Source: Clusia tigrina
Taxonomy: Eukaryota; Arthropoda; Insecta; Diptera; Clusiidae
DNA length: 64,000 nucleotides
NCBI GenBank assembly: GCA_920105625.2
Contig: OV050033.1
Span: 2,212,001-2,276,000 of the forward strand
Direction of reading: 5' to 3'
Shown: piece by piece, positions 31,166 to 45,800 of the stretch
Layout of the letters: each line of letters starts with the position of its first letter
Position numbering within the stretch: the stretch's first letter is position 1
Notes under the pieces: generated by a model
What the model saw: only the letters and a program-made list of their open reading frames with translations
What the model was told of the DNA's origin: nothing
Databases searched by the model: none
Translations under genes and position numbers: made by a program

Positions 31166-33821
31166 CAACCACTTAACCTCACCTTTGCTATACTCCTAAC
31201 CTAAGAGTCTTTTTTCATTGTCCAATTGCATTGCTCACTGGCATGTGTCTGATGACGTCACTATGACGAACCTTCCACTCCCAATGTCACAAATTCAAAT
31301 GTTCATGTGACGTGAAAATAAAGGATACATTCTTGGCTTTAAATGAAAGTCAAAATTCTTAACTCTCTGCATTATTTTATTTATTATAATTATAATTTCA
31401 AAAATACAAACATGTTTTTCGTTTTTGGAGTACACTCAAAGGTTCAAAATGGTAATATTTAACGCTAAAATAGGTACGTTCTTTAAATTGTCTTGGTTGG
31501 TAAAAAAATGTATTTATTCACTAAATACAATTGTAGTATAATATTTAATCATCAAACATTTTTTTGTTGCTTTTATTCCATTTTATACAAAATATTATAT
31601 GTGTATATATATAAAATACTTAAGCAACAGACAGACAAATTGTATTAATTAAGTAGAGCGAAGATGGGGGAGTGTGAACAAATGACATTATTTAAATTTA
31701 AATGAAAAAAATTATAATTAAGTAAATAAATAAAAATAATGAACAAAAATTCAGCTGCTTCAGTTTGGCTCAAAGTGAACTCTCTCGGCAAGCAAAAGAT
31801 GAATAAAAATTAAATGGGGAATTTGAGTTGATTTTAAACGTTTCTTTATATTTCTCTTATTATTAATGATTTATGGCTATCCAATCAATTTTTAGTATGT
31901 GTATAAAATGTGTATATTCTAAGTTTAATATGTATAAAATGGTCGATTGCATCGGATTCAATGCCAATTGTACAATATACAAAAAAAGGGGCGCTTGATA
32001 TGGTCGCGATATAATTAAGATGCGAGTTAATTTGATCGAATTCATCAGAAACTAAACTATCTAACAACGAAAGCAATTACAATTCCTTTTCTATAACATT
32101 TAATAAACTCAATTCCAGCATTTAAGGCAACATTTACGCTATCAACAGTTAAAATTTGCAGATATAACATCGTTAGAAGCAAAGGCGACTGGGCACCTGC
32201 TCCTTGGTCAGTGAGTAAATTAAGCAACGAATGAATAAAGCCTGCCAATCAAAGAAAATATAGATTCCATTTCAGTGATTTATAATTAATACAATTTTAA
32301 TGTCCCAGAATACAAACGATTCTTTCAAATGCGGTTATCAAGCAGAGCGAAACAGTCAATAACTGAGAGCAAGCCGCACTGATCAATTACTGAGGAATTA
32401 TTGTGAACTTTGGTGCGTGGCTTTGTTAAGTGAAAGGTCACAATTGTAGTACAAAAGTTCGCTTATCATAACACATTCGCATTAGCAGTCAAGGCCAAAG
32501 CACTTGATGGATCAAGACAGACAATACAAATTTAATTTCCCACAAGGATCATAGCATTGTTTTAAACACAGTTACCAAACAGAGCGACAGACAGACAGCA
32601 GCCTCCTTACAGAGTCAATAACCGAGCGCAAGCTGAACTGATCAATTACTGAGGAATTATTGTGAACTTTGGTGCGTGGCTTTGTTAAGTGAAAAGAAAG
32701 GTCACAATCGTAGTACGCTTTTAATACAACGTTCGCAGTAGGAAACAAACCCAGGGCGATTACTGGATCAAGACAATTCCGCTGAATCAAAACTGCTTGC
32801 ATTAAAAAGGAGACAAATTGTATATCAAGTGTTGAACTAGGCTGATGCTCGATAGATCTATCAGATATGTGAGAAGTTACCCGTGCTCATATTGTTTGAA
32901 TATCATGATCGCTCACTTTGCTGGATACACTGCCACGCGACTCTACCGCTCGTGACTGCAGGTGGGGAACGCAAATAAAGCTGGTTCCTTGTCGCCCATA
33001 TAAATTCACATTTCTTACATTTATTTTTCTATTTATTATATTATACTTTCCCACTTCTTGGCGCGGCTTTTCTTAGGCTTCCATTCAAATACCTTTCTTT
33101 AGAGAATTCAACGATTGACTTGAAATTTATTTCAAAACATGTATAAAATGATTATATAAAAGATATCTGCAGCTCCGACTTCGTTTCACTTTTCCCTTTC
33201 CTATCTAATGCAGAAGAAGCATGTACAATTTCTCGTTTGGATTATTACAAGTTCGATTCTTAGTCAATTAATTATTATTTCTGTTTTTCTATTTTAAAAC
33301 TAAGCATACAAAAAGTGTTAAATTAAACATTTTATAATTTCAATGGAGTAAATATACTTTCGATATATATTTAACATTAAAAACAACTTAAACACAGTTA
33401 TTTATTTAGTATTGTAAAAATGCTAAAAATCCCTGAATATGAGTTCTCTTCTATTATTATTATTTGTTGGTTTGTTTTTCATTTTCATTAATCATTTCTT
33501 AGTTTAAAGTTTTTACAATTAGTTTTTTAGGTTTTCGCTTAACTGGTTAACACACTTAAACACACATTTTTCACTTATTACTCTAGACTTTAAAGAAAAA
33601 CAGTGTACAACAACAATAATCGTCGGCAGTTCATTTGTTTCGGTATAAAGGTAAAAAGGAAAGCAAGAAAGGAGAAGAAGGATGTGTGGTAATGCAAGCA
33701 ATTATCCACACACTAGAAAAATGGTTGGGGTAATAAATTAGCATCGGCTTTGAGAACATTAAACTTAGGTTTGCATTTAACTTAGCCTACAAAACCAAGT
33801 TTAGGATGACGTTAGTAACGC
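31166..33821. other. AT-rich intergenic region between retroelement and Piezo 3' end
   Basis: Very AT-rich, with no supported coding frame. It includes a direct duplication centred on 32376 and 32636. The part nearest 33821 must hold the Piezo 3' UTR on the minus strand; several TTTATT words (AATAAA on that strand) occur, for example near 33399-33405, but I cannot choose among them. Confidence 0.45.
32340..32780. repeat. Two-copy direct repeat, spacing about 260 bp
   Basis: A block beginning CTGATCAATTACTGAGGAAT at 32376 recurs at 32636 with about 55 identical bases, running to GGCTTTGTTAAGTGAAA. Weaker similarity extends to both sides (CAGAGCGA, GAGTCAATAAC, GGTCACAAT, GGATCAAGACA). This is a diverged tandem duplication of about 260 bp. 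Confidence 0.7.
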
Positions 33822-36800
33822 CTACGACCGACGACCACTGTTGCGACTGCGCAGTGACTCTGTGTCCGTCTCATCGTCGTTGACCTCCTCCTTGGGGCGA
33901 GTCCATTTGATCATTGTCTCCGGAGAGCGGTACAGGAAGAGCAGTTTCGCGAAGAGATCCTCTTCCAGCGTAAATTCAAGGGCTTCTCTTACCTATGAGG
34001 AGAACTCTATTGAGCACACGCACTTTAAGGGAGAGTCACGGATAACTTACCAAATAAATATCAAGGCACAATTGGAGTACTCTATCGACATAAGGAAGAT
34101 CTTCGAACATAATTTTCCGACCCATGCCAGAAATAAATGACTTCAAAAAGCGCGACGCCAATAACACGAACGTGGTGTACAACCCGATAATGCTGGCGGA
34201 GCAGGAGTGGAATTTTGAAGCATATTAATTAATTAAATTCTAGACAAAGGAACAAAATTGTGAGGATCTTTGCTGCTTACCCTCCCGCTGTGAGGAAACT
34301 GAATGTGGACGGGAATTTCTTGTCATTGAACGTGTACATCACAATTCCCGAATCGCATTCAGTCTGTGGCAATTTGCTCAGGGTCTGGACGTAGAAATTA
34401 TCCCGACAGCTGTCAACTATCTCCCACCAAATGTTGTCCGTGCCATTCACAGCGTGTGTTTTTATGATGAGAGGACGATTTACTGCAATTGGATTGGAGA
34501 AAAATTCAAAATCAAATGTTTCTTATATCCAGACACAAGCACACTTACTGTCCTTCTCTTCGAGCGTCAACTGGTGCACTGACCCCAGTTCACCAGAGTT
34601 GAGTACCTACAATTGAAGAGCAGATATATGAATATAATTCCAACGCTCAGCTGGAGTTTGGTGGCTTCCATTGAATTCAACCCACCTTTATGAATTTGGG
34701 TACAATGTTCGGCAGCACCACCTCCTCGTCGTACATTTTGTTGTCTAATATGTCTATTAATGCCTGCCTGCCGGGGAACGTCTCATTCAGCTCTAACGTT
34801 ATCTCCGCGCCCACCGTGCCCAGTGAATTCTTTGACGGCGGTATCCGCGTCAGAGAATAGGTGAATCGCGCCGTGAGTATTACATCTGCAAAAGTAAGTT
34901 TCCATCATGCTAGTACCGCACCCAGAAATAGACAGGAATTTCACGGTTTACCATTCTTTAGATCCGCTAACAGACGCTCCTTATCCGGTGGCGATATATT
35001 CCACAGCGTCGGTGAATTTCCCGGCAATTTCACCGCCGCAATGTCTTCAGGATCATAGCCGGAGAGGAATGTAATGGCGCTCTTATTCTTCATGTAGGCG
35101 TTTTTCATGTCCCCGTACATGGCTTCGTCGAAGATGTGGGTGCTCTCGCGACTGTTTGTCGAATAGATGGGATCATAGGAACCAATGCGCACCGACACGC
35201 TCACCTCGTGCGGCACATTCGACTGACCCACCGCATTGCCCAAGGCGAACAGGCACAGGGGACCCCAAATCGAGACGACAATTAGCAGTATAATGGTGCC
35301 GCCCATCAGCAGCTTGGAGAAGAGTGCCTTTTTCTCGCCGCGCAACGCAGGAAAGTCGCTCTCCATCTGACGACTGCATCTGATAAAGTAGATCTCGGAG
35401 AAGATGTCCTCCATTTTGAGCCAATCGAAGAGTGTCATTGTTGTCTCCGTACACACCCAATCCAAAATGGTGCGCAGTTCATACAGGAAAGGAATTTGCA
35501 TGTAACTGAAGCGTAAAGTGCAGCGAAGTAGAAAATAAAACAAGATCAGTTAAATAAATTGTAGGGCAAAGTAAAGGGGTCTGATGCTAGCAAGGGTTCC
35601 AGGACACAAGGGCGTTATGGGGAATGAAATCGCGGTTAAATTTCCTAATAAAAGATCTGAGACCAGTTTTAGTGACCCGGAACCTGTTCTTCATATACCT
35701 TTTGCTACTATTAGAGATTGGGGTGCCTGTGCACAGAGTCAGGAAAGGAGGGCTGTAAGACCCAGAAGATGGGAAAAGGCCATGCTACCTGTTATTTCCG
35801 ATAGAAAGTCAAAGTTTCTTCTGCCAGTAGGTAGGTAGGTAGGAGTGGCCGCCCAGTTTGCCAAAAGCACACATAATGGCCCATTGTGATACCACGGTGT
35901 GGCGCCGTTCAAGCACTGACTAAAAAAGTTCCCATACTTGGGATGGTGATAGTCAGTGCAAGGACAGCGCCTGGAAAGGCACGACTCCCCCGTCATGTTT
36001 CAGGAAACCATCCTGATACTTTTGATAGGAGCGAGTGCAGGCTTCTCGTAGGACTGTTGTTGACAGGTATGGAAATGATAGGCATTGCAGACAGTGGACT
36101 TTGCCAGGCCTGTAGAGAGGAAGATGAGACAGACGGTGAACTGCTTTTTGCTCGTGGGCACCGCTTTCGCTAGAATCAGGTTCGAGGTATTTGGCACTGA
36201 CATCTTAAGCAGTGCAAACTTTGGGTACTTAGGGACCCAGGATATACTGAGGTTTGCTCACAAATCAGGTGGATTCAAAGAAAGATAATAGTAATAGTAC
36301 ATTGGATGTGGTCTGAGTGCTATATATGACTAGGTGTGCTGACGTAACATAATAAAAAAAGTTCAATGTGAAAATTCACGTTCCGTCATTATAACAGAAG
36401 CTTCAAAAGATCATGCTTACACTCTAAACGCAATCATGTTGGGCATGGCGAATCCTTTGGTCAGGAAGTTGCCCAAAATGCGCTGTGGATAGCCACACTT
36501 GATTTGGTGGGACGACAAGAGCATGTAGAAGCATTTGATGATGTAGAATATGATGGGCGGGGCCAATGCGTAGAAACTGCGCTCCGTGACAAACGGCACC
36601 ACAAAGAACATCCAGATGTGAATGCCAATCACCGAGAAGAAGTGGAAGACTATTTTGTAGACCAGCGCCTTGCGCAAGTACAAGGCACGATCGATGACAA
36701 TCAGAATGAATTGCACCAGCAGCATAATCAGGAACGGTATGGGCACCTTATTCTCAGCCAGGTACGTCTGCACGCCGCCATCCCCCTCAGCTTGTTGCGA

Positions 36801-39800
36801 CTGTGGGTGAACAGAGATAAAAGATTTACATATAGAATTATATGAATGTCTGCTGTAACTGTGTAAATATATTTAAATATATAACTGCATAAATATGTTC
36901 AGCGTAGCTGTGTTTTTACACTGTCGTATAAGAGTATGCACTCTTCTTCTTCACTGATAGCTGAGCTACTTAAGCCAAGGCGAAACTATTGTGAACGGCA
37001 AAATTGACTTAGTTGCTTGTTGTGTCCGTAATTTAGTGTATCGGCGACGATATAAAAACACACCAAATAGTAAAATATAAAATAAACATTTAATAAATAG
37101 CATCAGAACAATACGGAATAAAAACTCCCACGGATTTTGCTCTTAATCACATGAGAATAGAAATAAAGCCACGCGCGCAACCAATCTCCGGGAGTTAATA
37201 TTCACAATAGTCCTGACCATGACCATACCGCAAATAGCTAATCAATTATTTGAGCAAATTCACTTACGCCAAATGCTGTGAAGCCGAAGAGCAGCACGAA
37301 GAAATTTATAAAGTCACACAAGAACATGAGGGCGTAAACATCAGACGGCAGGCGGGACTTGTAAACCAGATTAAGGAAGAATTTACGCAGCGAGGACAAG
37401 TATTTGGCGCGCCTACAGGTGTGAAGAAAAATTTTAACAATGTATAAATTCACTTATTACTTTTGTGGCTGCACTCACTTTAGACGCTTCATGCCCGCAA
37501 TATACTCATCAGACTCCACTATAGAAGATGACAAGCTGCGGGAATCCGGTGACACAGAAACCTTGGGTTTTTGTTCGGCTGGTACCACAGCTTGCGCATT
37601 TATCGCATCCGCATCCTGATTCTCTACTGCAGGGACTTCAATAGCGGCAGCTGGCTCCTCGTCCTCAGTATCCGAGGGGCTATTAATATTTTATATATAC
37701 AGATTACAATCACAATCAATTTAACATATCTTTGAAATTTAAATTTGAATTGGTTAAAATGAGATTAGTAAAGAAAAAAATGTGGTTTAATGGAGCTCAG
37801 GAGGAGGTACGTATGAGCAATTTCTGTTTATGGGCTAATTCAGGACAGTCATCAGCCCCGTTGATTGCCAGTCTCTTTTAGAAACATCTTATTCTTATAC
37901 ACTATAAACTCTTCATAGGAGCCTATTGTGACTTATATATATATGGTGTTATATGGTGCTGGCTTGACTATGGTTATATTCCTGGTGCTGATCCAAGTGA
38001 GGGCACAGATTTGGAATCTTTATTGATAAAAGTAGGACAATAGAGGACAGGCAGCTGATAGCTAAACGCTCCCGAATTCAGCAGATTTGGTATAAATAAC
38101 CTTGGATACTACCGGCCTCCGTTGTCTTGTGGTAAGCATGCTAGACTCATACTCGGGGGGTTCGAATCCTGCCTCGGGCACGAAACTTTTTCTCTTCGAA
38201 TCGAAGGCCTTACTTACTAGTACTCATTCTCCCATTCCCCCAATCCCTTGCAGTCATACTTAATTATGGAGCAAAGTATTATAATAATAATAATCTGGGA
38301 TAATTTATAAACCAATGCATGATTGGCTGATTTGTTGCTTGCCTACTTCTATCAATGAAGAATCCACAGAGGTATCTTTAGTGTCAGGAGCCCATCTCGC
38401 TTAGGATTTTCCAACTGGTACGTGCACTTCAACTAATTAACAGCGTCCATAAAACATAGAACACTTCACTTGACAAGGAAGGATTATGGAAGTGCAACAT
38501 GCGATATGCGGGTATTTCCACGCCATAGCATGCATGGCACATATTCGTTTGTAGTGTCCTTGATCAAGCAAACACAGAAGTAACGTGTATGGGTAGCGTG
38601 TGTGTTTGTGTGTGGGGTGTGTGAGGCTCTTAAGACTTGCTATAAACTACACATAAGATTCACTCTCAACAAAATTGCTCCAATACATAATGTAATGTAT
38701 GTATATATACGAGTATATAGTTGCAGCTTACGAGCCTAAACACAGAGTACGTGAAGAATTAGAACTTGGTGGTGATACCTTGAAAGAAATCGCACACCCA
38801 GAAGTTTACGCCTTTTCAGTTTCTGGGCTCTCACGTACTGCTTCCATCTGGCGACTTTTGAGTGCACATGCAAATGGTTTCAATTTGTTAATAGAAGGAA
38901 GGTGCATAAACGTGACTTGATTGCATTGGGAGATGGGTTAGTTTGGATTTGTATGTCTTGAACTTACCTATACTTAAAATAAAAAACAAATGATCAAAAA
39001 TGTTACAACGAAAAGTGATGTGAACACAATTAGAATTGCTAAGAAAGTTAATTAAGCGGCACACAACCAAATGATGACTTACGGACTGATGTTTGAGGGC
39101 CCAGCCATAATATCCTTGAATTCAGATTTCCAGAGCCCCTGCGACTTCAAAATGAATCTGGAAAAATGCACAAAAGAGTTTATAAATATTTGCTTCAGTT
39201 TTATGTGATGGCAAATGATCACCTGTGGAAGAACAACACCAACAGCAGGAGCAAATCGTACGTGGCGTAATCCTGGTTGAATTCCACACCGAGAATCTTC
39301 GCGGGCGCCAGTGGTTGATTGGGCAGGTTCACATAATTGGCCCAGATGAGTTTGAATTGGAAGATGCATTTGATCAGTACAATCGCTTGGGTGTAGGCGA
39401 TCAGTGTCACCCAGAATGTTTTGGTGGGACGTGGCAGCGTCAGTGTGCCCCAGAGGAAGACCATTATAGGCAGCGGCAATGAAATGATGCTCGCACTGAC
39501 CACCTGAGAAGAGAGGAATGTTAACGCATGCATAGGGGGGCCCTGCAGCATAAACCGCTTCACTTACTTGATTGATAAAGACCACAATGTAGCAGATGAG
39601 ATCCGTATTCGAGAGCAAGGCGAACCAGGCCGATATGAGCACCTCGATTATTATGTTGTGGTCGCGCGTGGTGAAGTCCTCTTCGTCGAACGCGAAATCG
39701 CTGGTACTGCAATTTTACAGGGATTGTTTTGTGTTTGTTCAATAAATTTGCGTAGGGGAATGTTCTATTCGAGAATTGTACGCTACACAAATAGCCTTGC

Positions 39801-42800
39801 TAAATATTGTTTATCAAGGATATATACATTTATATACACTCTGTACGCACTACTTGGAAAAAATTGATGTTCTCATACTAACCTACGGAAGTGTGTGTAC
39901 AGTTAGTTTACGTGTTCTGCTACTTTTCATGATAAAACAACAACAATAACAACAAATACAACGATACGGAGTACGGGTACAAACGAAAACCGAGCTTAAA
40001 CTATGATCTACACACTTCTAGGGGTCTCATACATAGGCTCAATTAGACTTATTGGACGCGACGCTTGATGGCTTCGATATCTCTCACGGGTTGTGAGCCT
40101 CTCGCGAGACAACGTGAAGTCTCTCGGTCTTGGCGTATAAACAAAGAGGCGAGGCCCACAGGTCTGAAGTTTTTGTGGGCCTCGAAAGCCAAATGTGTTT
40201 AAGTAGTTCATTGGCCAATTCACCGAGGTTTCTTTTCTTAACTAATGCGAGCATGGAATGGCCTTCGAAAGACACACAAATTGTCTTGTGATTGTCTGGT
40301 GATATCGGCCAAACTCATCGGAAGACCCTTTCCACCTGCCACAATGTGATAAAGAGACATGCATGTGTGGTGTTGGTGGTGTTGTTGTTGTGGCTAAAAG
40401 TGGGCAGTGTTTCAATACAATAAATCGCTGTGGGTGTGCTCAGTGGTTGGTGGATAGGCAATCAATCAAACAATTCCGAACGCTAATACGAAAGATTCAA
40501 CTTATATCAACACAAATATCAACTTCACAAGCGATTTCAAGCAAGTTGCATGTAAAACTAGATCAATCAATGCCGGATATTTATACAATTTATACAAAAA
40601 TGTTTACGAACAAAATTTATCTCAGAAAAAAATAATAAAAAAAAAAACTATTTTCACATACCAATAATTAATAATAAATCAAGTACTTAGGAAATGATAA
40701 TGAAATACGTATACGAGGAGTTCGAATTGTACGGAGGGCTGAGGAGGCTCAATGATGATCAACGACTACTGAAGTTACACAAATCAATTTCAATAAAAAT
40801 CATATCCAAATCAAGAATACACAATTCAATAGTTTCTGTTAAAATAGACTACCTGTCCACCTTCTCGTAGGACCATTGTTTACTCAATGAACCTGAACCG
40901 TTGCGACTGCGGTCGAATGAGGGCGCCTTAATGCGGATTTCAGGCACACCCTCGGACTTACGTCTGGATGTGGAGTTATTTAAATGCGCCAGAGGTGAGG
41001 TGGGAAGGAGTAGCAAGTTGTATGATAGTGGTGGTAGTAGTAGTGATAAGAAAAACGAATATGTCAGCGGCGATAATTAGATCAGAGAAAATATATTCAG
41101 AATTTTTAATGGGAAAAAATTTCTATTTTTCTTTAAAATAAACCAAATTCATACTAAAATAAACTAATTTTGAAATTTTGAAAATATTCTCTTAAAAAAC
41201 CTTCACATTTATTAAAAATAATTATTATTTTTGAATAAAATATGTAAAAAAAAGTTTCATTCAAAATATCCGAGCAAATGCGTTTGGATGCAAACTTGAA
41301 CATTTCCAGTTCTATTGCATTCCAAGCGCTTAGCTGGAATTTCTGTGTGGCTGGTTACCAGTCAATCAATTGAAAGCTGTCATCCAAAATTGACAGTTCA
41401 AAACCCCAACAATTCAAGTCCACCACAGCAGTAAAGTTTGTTAACGTCAGAGTATACAGAATAAAGGAACTTAAACGTCAAACGGCAAAGCAGCGAAATA
41501 AAGCAGACGGAAGTCCACCACAGCAGTAAAGTTTGTTAACGTCAGAGTATAAAGAGTAAAGGAACTTAAACGTCAAACGGCAAAGCAGCGAAATAAAGCA
41601 GACGGACATTGTACATGAATCCACTGAAAATCGTGTTGAATCCACTCAGAAACGCGGTGAATCCACTCAAAATCGTGATGTATCCGGTACGGACGCTGGC
41701 AGCGAAAAAGACTTTCCTTTCTCTGTGTTCTCTGGTTAACGTTCTACCAGAGGCTGATTTTCTTCAGAATTCTGGTTAACCAATGATAAACAAACCTATC
41801 CATATAGGCAACTAATGATATCCAAAGACCGTTTTTTTTTAAAGTCAGAAAATTTTATGTTTTAGTATCCCGTCTCTATGGTATCTGGTTCTAATTAGTT
41901 CTGCGTCGCAACCATTCAAAAAATGTCCTTGAGATCATTTACTTTGATTTGAAGAGGGCTCCGTGAAACTACCAGAAGTCAAAGCGATCGGGAAAAGGAA
42001 AAAGGGGGTGGAGGATTTGACAGCATTCAATTGAACGACGTGCTTAATACACAAAAAGAAACTGAGCCCATGATGTAAGATGGTGAAGATGGGAGAAGCG
42101 ACCTGTTAAAATTGAGTTTACCAAGTTTAATAGCTGTGGTTAGTTTGATTTTAAGTATGTATTTCAGCTATATTGACCTTTCATATAATCTCTTTCATAA
42201 TTTTAGTTATAGTGAAGTACTATAAGGAACAAAATTCATGTATCTCCACAGCTTACAATAATATTTTTGTTACGCTACAACATATTTTTCTGCTCATGCT
42301 TATTTGCTTTGAGGCTAATTTTAAGTTTTTAGTTGGCACTCTCTCTTAAAAGTGTTTCGACAGCTGTGGGAAGCACTCTCAAGGTCGCATTCACCATTTT
42401 ACATCATTGTTTAATACAGTTTGGACTCTTTATAAAACCCTGTTGCAATTTCAGCCACAGTGTTAACTCATTTAAAAGCAAAATTGTAAATAAAGGAAGA
42501 TGATGAATGAATTAAAATGCTACTTACGTTTTAGTCAATGGACTTGAAGTGCCGGGCTCTGGTCTAAAAGTATGAAAAATGCGTAAAATCAATTTTCAGT
42601 TAGTAGGTGGAATTGGAATTTCAAAGCCAGAAAATTAAAATGGAAATAAAATTAAGAACAAATTTATATTAATTTCGATTCAGTAATTTTGAAGTGATAA
42701 ATATGCATTAAAAATCTAAAATAAACTAAAAGTAATCACACACACACTTCATATAAAGGAATAATAGAACAACAAATGCATGTATTTATACGAAGTAGCG

Positions 42801-45800
42801 AGTGAAACTGGACTCGTCACTCGTTACTTCGCTGATAAAAGTATGCATCTGTGTTTTCTTTGGTAGCGAGTTGCTTGTTTATGTGTAATGACACAAAAAG
42901 TGGTGCCATATCAATTTGTTGTAATTTATCACTCTATTGTGAACAAAACCATGGAAAGCAAGAATGAAATTCATACTGAAATCTGATAAAAAGTAAATTG
43001 GGCCAAACTTCATGCTGGCGGTGCTGCCAAGTTTCATCACAAAACTGGCATGTAAGCGAGCTCGTTTATGCAATGCAACTCGCTCCCAAAAATTCATTAT
43101 CAACAGTAACGAGTATCAATGAAATGTAACGAGCTAAATGAGCGATTCTGTAAAACGAAGTGAACAATACACTTTAATTTAATGTATATTTTTCTATGTA
43201 GTTATTCACAACGCTTCAAGTACACCCCATCACATAAACTAGGCCCCTTTATAAGGGGCTATCATAATATTCTGTTGACAATATAAAGGGTTCATTTCGT
43301 GTTACAGAATAATGTGCGTATTCATTTGTAGCTGAAATGAATACCATCACAAATTGTTGCTCATTAGCACGAAATTAGGAAAATATTTCTAATTTACATC
43401 AAAGTTTCCTGTGAATGCATTCAGAACACTTTTTAGTGGCGCCTGAACATATGCTAAACGCCTTACATACTAATCACTCATAATATTAAAATGTGTACTT
43501 CAAAGCTCGCTATACGTATATGCTGAGGTCATGCTGGAGCTTAGCACCGGGCACATATGTACCCACTTACTTCGTGAATCTTCAGTCAGCCCAAAGTCAC
43601 ACGGTTAAAGCTCATCAACACTCGATTCCGCATGATTGCATGCGTTTTTGTTTGCTGGACACTGCTCTAATGAAACGTAAATTTCAGCATATTTTCAGGA
43701 GCCTCCAAAAAGGGTCACGTATGCATCCACAGAAGAACTCTCTTACACACAAACACACACATATTCAGAGACAATACAATCAACTTAAAAATTATGCAAA
43801 ATTCGTGCGCTTCTAGCTTAATCTTTACCTAGCTTCTTTAGCATCGACAGTATCTAATGGCAATTCGATGAAATCGACTACATGTGGTTGTGGTGTTGGT
43901 GGTGGTTGGTCTGGTGATTGCGATTCTAATGATGCATTGTTGTTGTTGCTTGTAAGAGTGGCAGTGACAAAGGTGGGTGTGGTAGTGGCGGTGGTTGTGG
44001 TGGTAGTGCTATTGTTTTGTGGTATGTTTGTATTACTGAGTGCGTTATTGGAGGTCGTTGTGGAGTATGCCGCAGGAAGTTCTTCAACTGAAGCATCCTC
44101 TCTTTCATCACTAAATCAAACAAAACAATACAACAACAACAGCGATAACGATTACGATTACGATAACGACAGCGACAATGGTACATTGTGTAGGTGTGTA
44201 TTTGCCATGGGCAACAGGTGCAATAAGAACGTAACGCAAAGAACAGGAAACAAAACAAATACAAACGAAAGAACAAGAACAAAAGAAAATTAGAAATTAG
44301 AAATTGCCAAATACTGCAAATATATATAAACATAAAAGTTTCATATTCAATAAATATTAACATAAATGTAAATTGGAAGGTTTTAAACTAAAACTAAATA
44401 AAATTATATGCTGGTAGATAAGTAAAGAAATTTCGTCAGTTTAGAATAAAACCATAGAAAAGTCTACATTTGGAAATATTAAATAAAGACTGCTTTATCA
44501 CGCCCACTAATTGACACATAAATACCTCTCGATATTCCTCTTAAAGAAATTAAACATGGCGGCGGCACTGGAGCGACCCAAACGCTGATGCACTTGACTA
44601 GCCTCCTGGAAATGGTGGAGAAAATGTGTTAAATTTTTATTTATAATGAAACATTTTAAAATTGATGAAGAGCAAATAAAGCACTTAGATCCATCCCTCA
44701 TGCATCACAATGGGCCTAAGTGTGTCTTCAGGCCGAGTGTTCGGGCTGTTGACAGCCACTTAAACCTGAGCTCTGCTTGGGTAACAAGGAGGTTAAACAA
44801 CAGAAAGCGATGAAACTCTCATAGGCACTGGGCAAATGCAGCTGCCTCCGAGTTGCATCTCTTCTTGTCTCTGACCTTCTTGGTCTACAGCCCAAGAATT
44901 ATGCACTTTAAAACTGGGCAGAGATTTATGCGACGTCAGCCACTTTATCAATCGCACCGTATCACATAGAATAAGTCTTTAGGGCGAAAATTGTCCGCTA
45001 ACAATCAACATTTACCTTGAGTGCCTTCTTCTCCTCGGCCAAAATTTTATTCACATAGCGATAGTGGCGTGAGAAGCGATTCAGCCGTATGGTTAGTGAC
45101 ACCAGGAACGCCTCCAGCAGACGTATGATGGGATTCGCCTCGATATCTAGTGCAGAAACCACAAATAATGAAATAATTTTTAAAAAATGTACAATTTGGC
45201 ATAGTAAGGGATGTTACCTTCATCCGAACCCTTGTCTGTGAGTTCAGTAATGTCGGATTCCCCTTTCTTTTTGGCATCTGGAACGTCTTCTGCAAGCGCT
45301 TCTTTGCTTGTCGTCGGAGGCCGTTCTGGAGTTTGCTTGTCGCCTTTGCCGTGCTCCATCTAATGAGAGAAGGAAAGAGACATACATATAAATAGTTGAG
45401 AGAAAGAAAGATACATTCCATTTCCTGTTCGCTTGGTGGTGATGCACATATTTGTCCAGCGAAGGAACTGTTTTTTTTTTTTTACATAAACTCCATTGAG
45501 TGCTACCAAATTAATAATAATAAAATCAACATAATTATTTACAATTGTAAATTCAGTATTGAATTGTCACATGTGCTTATAGAAATAGGTTCACATAAAA
45601 CAATTCAATATTAGAGGCTCTTTTATCAGTTGACGTCCTTAAAACAACACTCAACCGTGTTCTATAAATCTATATACGATGTATTCTATATAACATCGCA
45701 TCAAAACGAACGCGAGTATGGAAATTGTAAATAATTAGTGCAGTATTTATTGTATTAAAACTTGTGTTTAATATTTATGCCCATAAAATAGTTTATTTAA

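Noticed and set aside
38112..38185. Functional tRNA (Met-like)
   Set aside because: A- and B-boxes are present, but the acceptor stem does not pair and the sequence continues into a SINE body seen elsewhere in the window.
39568..39867. 99-codon plus frame at 39.6-39.9 kb
   Set aside because: Antisense to a Piezo transmembrane exon.
43868..44293. 141-codon plus frame rich in Val/Leu
   Set aside because: Antisense of the Piezo Thr/Asn-rich exon and adjacent simple sequence; the minus strand joins in phase with neighbouring Piezo exons.
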